The notes beneath the pieces were generated by a model that did no database searches, was not told the origin of the DNA, and saw only the letters and a program-made list of their open reading frames with translations. The translations under genes were made by a program, and so were the position numbers. A stretch of DNA of 64,000 nt from Homarus americanus (lineage: Eukaryota > Arthropoda > Malacostraca > Decapoda > Nephropidae): the NCBI RefSeq assembly GCF_018991925.1, contig NW_024720711.1, forward strand, positions 3,805,332 through 3,869,331, in the 5' to 3' direction. Shown here piece after piece: positions 57,541-64,000 of the stretch. Position 1 is the stretch's first letter. Each line of letters begins with the position of its first letter.

Positions 57541-57785
57541 TCACCGCCATCTTGACCCTGCCAGCCTCTCACCTCACCCTGGGTCCTGCTGCTGAATATT
57601 TATCGAACATCCTGCCTTTAGTATCTCGTAAGATATCGAGAGATGCAGAGTCGGTCGTCGCGGGAACCGGTTTCTTTTGGCGAGAAAGATTAGATTCGAC
57701 GCGGGAACTGGTTTGGGCGCGAAAACTTGTCTTCGTGGTGGCGGTATTTCATATTTGGCGCTAAAAGTGTCTTGTGTTGTGGTGT
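57541..57785. promoter_or_regulatory. Candidate promoter/enhancer with five E2F-like sites
   Basis: This is non-repetitive, CG-containing sequence. E2F-like cores are TCGCGGGAACC (57658), TTTTGGCGAGAAAG (57675), GACGCGGGAACTGG (57698), TTTGGGCGCGAAAA (57712) and TTTGGCGCTAAAAG (57753). The consensus is TTTSGCGC(S) or GCGGGAA. Five in about 110 bp is far denser than elsewhere in the window. A small palindrome CCGTCAC...GTGACGG follows at 57800. No adjacent gene was recognised; frames at 57552-57764 and 57839-58078 (+) have no known domain. Confidence 0.45.
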
Positions 57786-58440
57786 GTGTCTAGTTCCCTG
57801 ACCGTCACGTATTGATCAGTGACGGCTAAATATTTTTCTTGCCTTCCATGTCTTCAGATTTATTTATGTATCTCAGATTATTACGTACAGAGCCAGGCCC
57901 TGAGAGGATGGCTCCACTTAATACCATGTTTTGTGTCAAACTTTTGAAGAACAATGGTCCCCAAACTACAGCTCAAACTGAGTTGATGTTCTATCTAAGT
58001 AATCCCGACCATCTCGCCAACCTTCCACAAAAGACTCTCTTTGGGGCGTGGCTTCATAGTGTTGTAGAGATCTCTTGAAACTGAATGTCCCAATCACCCC
58101 AGACGATCCTATTAATGCCATTCTTCTTTGGCTGGATACATCGTCCCTATTATGTTGCGTAGAGGACAACTGCCGCCCTCCCTCTGTCACTCCCACACTG
58201 AATCATGCAATTTATAAAGGGACTTCCCACCATTAACTTTAATTCACGTTTATTGGAGAGAATTAAACCTTGTGATTCACGTGGGAAACTTGAGCTACTT
58301 AGTGTTTTTTGTGTGTTACTTACGGAAATGTTTGTGTTGTTTACATAGTGTGTTTGTGGGACAGTGGGACACGGCTATACTCTGTTGTGTGTGTTGTGGT
58401 CTGTTGTTGTTTGAAGTGATAGTGATAAGTATTGCTGTAG
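57786..58440. other. No gene called; unrecognised open frames
   Basis: The + frame 57839-58078 (79 codons) has ordinary composition but no motif I recognise. The minus frame 57966-58196 is its shadow. Either could be an exon of an unknown gene downstream of the E2F cluster, but no splice or start signal is strong. Confidence 0.35.

Positions 58441-58522
<82 letters not shown>
58441..58522. repeat. (ATT)n then (AGT)n microsatellite
   Basis: About 11 ATT and 15 AGT units. Confidence 0.96.
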
Positions 58523-58771
58523 TTTTTATTACATTCCAGCCATTGCCGTATGTTTGTTACTATTACTTAATAATGATGTTATTCTACTACTACTACTGTT
58601 ACTATTATTATTATTTCACTTACCTTACGAGGAACATGACCTATGGGTGGGAAGGTTTAACACCACAGTCGCCACCCCTCGTCTACTACAAAACTCAACA
58701 GAGGTTTTTGTCTGTCCTTTTCACATCCTTCTCTCCCCCTCTCCCCCTACTGCTGTAAACCCTATTGACAA

Positions 58772-58775
<4 letters not shown>

Positions 58776-58807
<32 letters not shown>

Positions 58808-58829
58808 CCCCGGGTTAGAATCCTTGAGG

Positions 58830-58872
<43 letters not shown>
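58776..58872. repeat. (GT)n and (AC)n in inverted arrangement
   Basis: (GT)n of about 14 units lies at 58776-58805, then 26 unique bases, then (AC)n of about 20 units at 58832-58871. Confidence 0.95.
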
Positions 58873-59265
58873 GGTTGCTCAATATAAACACGAGAGCCAC
58901 TTAGAACTTTTGGTAATTAAACCTTTATCTTTTAGCTGCATTTGTTCATCGCTAGATTTCTTTTATAACTTTTGGTCGGCTTCTTCTTCTTCTTTCTTTT
59001 TCCCTTCTTCCTCTATAAACCTTTATATTTTAAGTGAATTTGTGCATCGTTCGTTTTCTTTTATTTCCTTAGGTTAGCTTTTTTGCTCTTGTGTTTCCTG
59101 CTTGACTGAGGGGAAAACCGCTCCCACGCCCCTGGCCCGCTCACGCGATTGGCTCCTCATTGCACCCCCGGCTCGTGCGAACCAGTCACTCATCACTAAC
59201 AACGAAGGCAGCAGGAACCTTATGTCGGGGCCACTTTTGTTACAACTTATATTTTCTTTCATTTT
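58873..59265. other. No gene called; CG-containing stretch at 59110-59190
   Basis: CCACGCCCCTGGCCCGCTCA and CGCGATTGGCTCC give a GC-box-like and a CCAAT-box site near 59130-59155. No gene was recognised. Confidence 0.4.
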
Positions 59266-59267
59266 TG

Positions 59268-59535
59268 GGGCGAGGGAGGGAAGGGGTGAGTGGTGGGGAG
59301 GGAGGGGGTGAATGATGAGGAGGGTAGGGGGTGGGTGATGGGAAGGGTAGGGGATGAGGATGGGAGGGAGGGGATGAATGGAGGGGAAGGGATGAGTGAT
59401 GGGAAGGGGAGTAATGGAAAAGGAGGGGAGGGTGGGTAAGTGGTAGGGAAGAGGAGGGAGGGTGAGTGGTAAGGGGAGGAGAGGGTGAGGGATGGAAGGA
59501 GGAGGGGTGGGAGTGATGGGAAGGAGGGAGGGTAG
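59268..59535. repeat. Purine/G-rich GGGAGGGTGAGTGATGGG tract
   Basis: GGGAAGGGGATGAG-type words. Minus-strand Pro/Ser frames are artefacts. Confidence 0.9.
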
Positions 59536-59579
59536 AATACCAGGTTACCAGGCATAAGTCATTCACTTTTGCGAAGTGA

Positions 59580-59580
<1 letters not shown>

Positions 59581-59633
<53 letters not shown>
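59581..59633. repeat. (CT)n then (GT)n
   Basis: About 18 CT and 8 GT units splitting the two purine tracts. Confidence 0.95.
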
Positions 59634-59637
59634 CGAG

Positions 59638-60268
59638 TCTTAGGGGAGGGGAGTAACGGATGAACGGTGGGAAGCGAGAAGAATGATGGAATGGGAGGGT
59701 GTGGAAAGGACATGATGAAAGAGGGAGGAGGAGGAGATGGTTGATAAATGACGAAAGGGAAGGATTAAAGGGGGAAGGGAGACATGAATGATGGGAAGTG
59801 GGAGGGCAGGAGTGATGATGGGGAGGAAGGGGAGGGGAAAAAGAAAGATTGCAGGAAAAGAAGTGGAGCCATGAATGGAGGAAGAAGGGTAAGAGGGGAT
59901 AATCAAAGGATGGAGAGAGAAAGAGAGAGAATGGAGGAACAAGAGAGGAGAGGAGACAAGAGAGTCGAAGAAGAAGCAGAGGAAGAGAAGGAGAGTGTGT
60001 TAAGAAGGGAGGGTGTAAAAAATGGAGAGGAAAGAGAGTGACGAAGAGAGGGAGGGGAGGGGGGGAAGAGAAGTAAGTAGGGAGAGGATGAGGGGGGGCA
60101 GAGGAGAGAGGAAGGGGGGGGTGAATGTAAGATCGGGGAGATGGAGGATGAAGATGAAGAAGAGAAAGAGTTAATAACTGGATGATGAGGAGAGAGAGAG
60201 AGAGAATAAATGAGGAGAGGAACGAGTCAAGGATGGGGGAGGGGAGAGGAGGGGAGGGGAAGAGGATG
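59638..60268. repeat. ~630-bp purine-rich tract
   Basis: A/G-rich sequence with GATGG and GAGAGA words. The 236-codon minus frame is an artefact. Confidence 0.9.
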
Positions 60269-60402
60269 TTCATTCAGCTGTGTTGTGCTTTAAATTGTGA
60301 GAATTAGCTGGCCTCATCCCTTACCTCCTGCTCATAGTGCACATGGACTGACTCCTATCTCGTGTTGTTGTGCTGTACTGCTGTAGATATAGAGTTAATA
60401 GG

Positions 60403-60406
60403 GCGT

Positions 60407-60440
<34 letters not shown>

Positions 60441-60441
60441 T
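60403..60441. repeat. (GT)n microsatellite
   Basis: About 15 GT units. Confidence 0.95.
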
Positions 60442-60477
60442 TAGTGTTAGTAATAATAATGATATTAGTAGTGGTAG

Positions 60478-61365
60478 TAATGATTATTATTTACGGTTTA
60501 TTGAAATATACAGCAGCCATTCGTTGAAAATACACAAAGGTCATAAGATATAGTGACATGGGGAGTGAGGGTTGTTTAACGAAGTCTTTCAGTGTAGTTA
60601 TACAGTGGAGATAGCGAGGAGTGGAGACGCACGCGAGTTATCTACGAGCTGTTGATTTGTACACTGGTTGTAAAGGAGCTGTTCTTTTAGTGATCAGTAC
60701 GAGATCGTATGGCCTGGATGCGGTTGTGGTGTCGAACAGCAGTGGTAGCACGTGACGGTGGTGAGATTGTGAAACATCTTTGTCCCAAACTGACAGATGA
60801 GGTCACGGTGATGCGATTAGAGAGGTGAATGGTGTAACAGAGGGAGATAATAGTCTTGCACACCTACATTCTCTCTGGGAGTAAGACCAGGCAGGGGAAG
60901 CATAGGTCACTTCAGGAAGTATGAAGGTTGTGTAAACATTTATGATCTCAGACGCAGGAACTCTTGGGGACTTGAGACGACGGAGGAGGTGGAGACGGTT
61001 GTACTGACGTCTATGTTCCAATTCATTTTGTTATCTTCTGTACAGTGACGCCGAGGAGCTTGGTGTAGTCCACAACCTGGAGTGTGATGGGGCCCAGTTT
61101 GATGGAGGGGCTGGAACATGGTCGGAGGAGAGGTTAATATACATAACCATGGTCTTGGTATGGTTGATGGTGACATGGTTGGTGGTGGATCAATCTTGGA
61201 GACCATTTAGTGTGGTCTGGGGTGGAGGGGGGGCGGCGCTGTAGTCGGGAGCCGAGTTGGTCACACTGGTGGCAACGGTGGGGTCGTCGACATATTTCCA
61301 GTGAGCAGGAGTATCCTTCAGGGCATTGTTAATGAGGATGAGGAAACAGAGGGTCCCATCCTTAG
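60478..61365 (-). mobile_element. LINE family C, copy 3 (Jockey/R1-type): RT palm to 3' end, broken
   Basis: Minus-strand pieces in order. 61295-61360 gives GTLCFLILINNALKDTPAHW and then the catalytic YVDD (codons at 61284-61295). 60940-61206 has NWNIDVSTTV. 60803-61021 has LHLLRRLKSPRVPASE and VYTTFILPEVTYASPAWS. The frame is broken several times, with an insertion around 60960-61020 and frameshifts, so it is a pseudogene. The 3' end (60478-60520) has TTTACGGTTTATTGAAA, i.e. AATAAACCG on the minus strand, as in copy 2. It is the most complete of the three copies. Confidence 0.82.
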
Positions 61366-61399
61366 TTTGTTTGTTTTGCCTGAGCTAAGTTACAGGTAT

Positions 61400-61712
61400 T
61401 ACCGAGCCTTCACCTCCCCACCTACACTTCCTTTCCTCCCCCTCCCACCCTCCCACTTTCTTCACCTCCCTACCCACACTTCCTTCACCTCCCCACCCAC
61501 TTTCTTCACCTCCCCCACCTACACTTCCTTCACCTCCCCCACCTACACTTCCTTCACCTCCCTCACCTACACTTCCTTCACCTCCCCCACCTACACTTCC
61601 TTCACCTCCCTCCACCTACACTTCCTTCACCTCCCTCCACCTACACTTCCTTCACCTCCCTCCACCTGCACTTCCTTCACCTCCCCCCACCCCCACTTTC
61701 TTCACCGGTCTT
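61400..61712. repeat. 24-bp minisatellite (CTTCACCTCCCCCACCTACA)
   Basis: About 12 units of TTCACCTCCCCCACCTACAC plus TTCC. Ser/Phe/Pro/Thr frames are artefacts. Confidence 0.93.
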
Positions 61713-61905
61713 ACACAATCACTTCCCCGTGTACGTCTTGAAATCCGGGTCAGCTCAAGGCAAACCAGAGTTAATTTCAGGTGCCGTTGTGATAGCCAAG
61801 GCGAATACGTAATGTTTGTTGAAAGTCTTGTGTAAACTGTAAACCACTCAGAGAAATGACAACCAAAAATACCTAACCTAACCTAACCACTAAAATAGGA
61901 CTCAA
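61713..61905. other. Nothing recognised; short CCTAA run at 61871
   Basis: Two to three CCTAA pentamers in unique sequence. Confidence 0.45.
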
Positions 61906-61910
61906 ATCTT

Positions 61911-62190
61911 ACGTGTTAACCTCCAGGTATTCTCATGCACCTGCTGTCACGTGTTAACCTCCAGGTATTCTCATGCACTTGCTGTCACGTATTAACCTCC
62001 AGGTATTCTCATGCACCAGCTGTCACGTGTTAACCTCCAGATCTTCGCATGCACCAGCTGTCACGAGTTAACCTCCAGGTATTCTCATGCACCAGCTGTC
62101 ACGTGTTAACCTCCAGGTATTCTCATGTACCAGCTGTCACGTGTTAACCTCCAGGTATTCTCATGCACCAGTTGGCACGTGTTAACCTCT
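61911..62190. repeat. 38-bp minisatellite with CACGTG and CAGCTG in most units, ~7.4 units
   Basis: The unit is CACGTGTTAACCTCCAGGTA plus TTCTCATGCACCAGCTGT. CACGTG survives in five units and CAGCTG in about four. GTTAAC is in nearly all. Confidence 0.94.
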
Positions 62191-62344
62191 AGTGATGGGT
62201 AGTACATGACTAAGTTGGACTGACTCGCAAGACATGACTTCCTCGTTAGAACAATACATCATTTTTTGAGTCACAGTGAGTCAGGTGAGTAAGGTTGTTG
62301 AATTCGTTCCTTCATCTTCACTTACGAGGAAATAATTAGCGTAC
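62191..62344. other. Nothing recognised
   Basis: A short unique stretch. Confidence 0.4.
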
Positions 62345-62598
62345 GAGAGAGACAGATTGAGAGATAGACAGACAGACACACAGACAGATAGACAGACACA
62401 GACAGACTGAAAGAAAGACAGACAGGCAGACAGACAGACAGACAGATAGATAGATAGACAGAATGAAAGAAAAATAGACAGACAGAGGGCAGACAGCTAG
62501 ACAGTCACAGAGAAAGAAAGACAGACAGACAGAATGATAGAAAGACAGACATAGACAGACAGAATAAAAGAAAAACAGACACACAGACAGACGCGCGT
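62345..62598. repeat. (GACA)n/(GATA)n degenerate tract
   Basis: GACAGACAGACAG with AAAGAAAGAC and GATAGATAG variants. Confidence 0.92.
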
Positions 62599-62704
62599 TT
62601 ATATCCAGAAGCATAAGGTTCCATCACAGTCAGTGCACTGTATTATATCAGAGCTTGACGGTGTGGAAAATGGAAGATCTTCCCTTGAGCTATGTCGGCC
62701 TGGA

Positions 62705-62789
62705 GGAGGGGGGTAGAGAGAGAGGGGGGAGAGAGAGAGAGAGAGGGGGGGGTGTGAAAGAGAGATAGAGGAGGGAGAACGGGGTGAGA

Positions 62790-62836
<47 letters not shown>

Positions 62837-62850
62837 CCCCCCCTCCCCTC
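62705..62850. repeat. (GA)n and G-run purine tract
   Basis: (GA)n at 62795-62834, with GAGAGGGGGG sequence before it and a C/T run after it. Confidence 0.94.
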
Positions 62851-63175
62851 CTCACTGGAACACAAACTAAACTCACCCCAGATTTCCCTTATAATATTGG
62901 TGATGATGAGTGTAATTAGGTCTACAGAATTGATTATCTAAATTGGGATTGATTACTTAAAATTTTGTGGTTGATTGTGTCTAAATTGGGATTCATTACT
63001 TTAAAAATTGAGTTTATTTATTTCAAATTTGGGAGTTGAGAAATAGAAAGTTAACTCGTAGACAATTATGAAGTAACTAACTGATATATAACAAACACTA
63101 AATAGGAAATTGGGTCATTATGGTTGGTGACTCATATAAGTACACGTATTGACAGTTTCTTTGGGTAAACTGAAT
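62851..63175. other. No gene; AT-rich with an AAATTGGGATTGATTAC duplication
   Basis: TAAATTGGGATT occurs twice (62938, 62981) with a GATTACTTAAAA(T) follow-up. Confidence 0.5.
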
Positions 63176-63385
63176 GTAAACTGAGGTATGCTTGGTGTAA
63201 ACTCAGGTAACTCACTATACGTTCAGGTAAACTCTGGTAAAATCAATGTACACTCAGGTGAATTCGACGTAAACTCAATGCAAATTCATGTAACTCATAC
63301 GTTTAGGTAAACTCGATGCATATACTCAGGTAACTCACTGTACGTTCAGGTAAACTCGACGTAAACCCAGGTAAACTCGGGGCTC
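63176..63385. repeat. Degenerate ~16-bp repeat (GTAAACTCAGGTAA)
   Basis: GTAAACTC(A/G)(G/A)(G/T) units with CACT(A/G)TACGTTCAG inserts, about 12 units. Confidence 0.8.
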
Positions 63386-63574
63386 CCAAGGACACGAGCG
63401 GTGGTTACGAACGATAGAGCACCCAACCTAACCTAAACCACAATGACCTGGGAGCCTCGGGCAGGATTTTCAAAGGTTCCTACATTAAATTTTCTCTTTC
63501 TCCACCGGTCTGACAAAGGCGAATTTTTTAAAAGTTATTTAAGTAAGATTTCTCCCCACTTGTGATGTGATAAT

Positions 63575-63658
63575 ACGTCTAACTCACTAAAAAATGCGTC
63601 TAACTCACTAAAAAATGCGTCTAACTCTCTCAAAAATGCGTCTAACTCACTAAAAATA
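63575..63658. repeat. 20-bp minisatellite, 4 units
   Basis: The unit is GCGTCTAACTCACTAAAAAA with one-base drift. Confidence 0.9.
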
Positions 63659-64000
63659 CTGAGACACTTGGATAGATTTGTATTACCAGTTATGAGACAA
63701 TTTTATCGTAAGAACCTTTGAGAATCCATCTTTATGTCGTAGTTGTGTTCTTATGTCGCTATTTACGAGAAAAAATATATAAACTTACGACAATTTAGAA
63801 TCATAGACGAGGTTGGTCATGGTACGTGTTTGTGTGTGTGTGTGTGTGTGAATCATGGTGTCCACTGCTTAGGGAAGATGACACTTGCTTGGTGTGCCCC
63901 CGGTGGGTGGGTGGGTGGGTTGGTTGGTGGGGTGGGTGGGCTAGGTGTAGTGGGCCGGGTGGTGTGACTGGTGTGGTAGCTGGTGGGTTAGTACGTGGCT
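63659..64000. repeat. (GT)n at 63829-63850 and GGTGGGT tract to the window end
   Basis: GGTGGGTGGGTTGGTTGG-type sequence from 63900 on. No gene. Confidence 0.8.

Noticed and set aside
57839..58078. 79-codon frame downstream of the E2F cluster as a gene
   Set aside because: No recognised domain, no strong start or splice signal; left as an unassigned stretch.

Overview
This window is eukaryotic genomic DNA, most likely from an arthropod and probably a decapod crustacean. The grounds are: many TTAGG/CCTAA telomere-type repeats inside the sequence; a very high load of microsatellites and minisatellites; CR1/Rex-type LINEs ending in an 8-base microsatellite tail; and tRNA-derived SINEs of the kind common in decapods. 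There are no operons, CRISPR arrays, rRNA genes or intact tRNA genes. Species assignment is inference.

Only one stretch is well supported as host coding sequence. It is a first coding exon of a tetraspanin on the + strand (11570-11632), with a good start context and a consensus splice donor straight after it. If the call is right, much of the DNA to its right may be a very long first intron; no further tetraspanin exon was recognised. The rest of the window is transposon debris and tandem repeats.

Transposons by region. 0.9-1.4, 51.1-51.5 and 60.5-61.4 kb hold three 5'-truncated copies of one Jockey/R1-type LINE, all on the - strand. 6.6-8.8 kb is a nested stack: a CR1/Rex-type LINE (family A) inserted into a second one (family B), followed by a 219-bp palindromic MITE and a tRNA-derived SINE. 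13.3-14.4 kb holds another family B copy beside a second copy of the same MITE. 17.6-19.1 kb holds the 3' half of a LINE whose C-terminus looks like a restriction-like endonuclease. 10.3-10.6, 23.3-23.5 and 35.0-35.2 kb hold three pieces of an apparently non-autonomous element with an 18-bp inverted terminus and a CCTAA/TTAGG array as its core. SINE-like tRNA relics lie at 21.5 and 24.2 kb.

Tandem repeats fill most remaining space: (AC)n, (GA)n, (ATT)n, long purine tracts, and at least 20 minisatellites with units of 9 to 38 bp. Three unrelated minisatellites (33.7, 35.9 and 50.5 kb) carry a CCAAT-box/NF-Y type core in most units, and the one at 50.5 kb pairs it with a perfect CRE. A non-repetitive stretch at 57.65-57.77 kb has five E2F-like sites. 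Most long open frames here are by-products of tandem repeats and are not listed as genes.

I found no convincing new multi-gene system. The most unusual items are the telomere-repeat-cored element, the CCAAT/CRE minisatellites, the E2F cluster and the tetraspanin exon.
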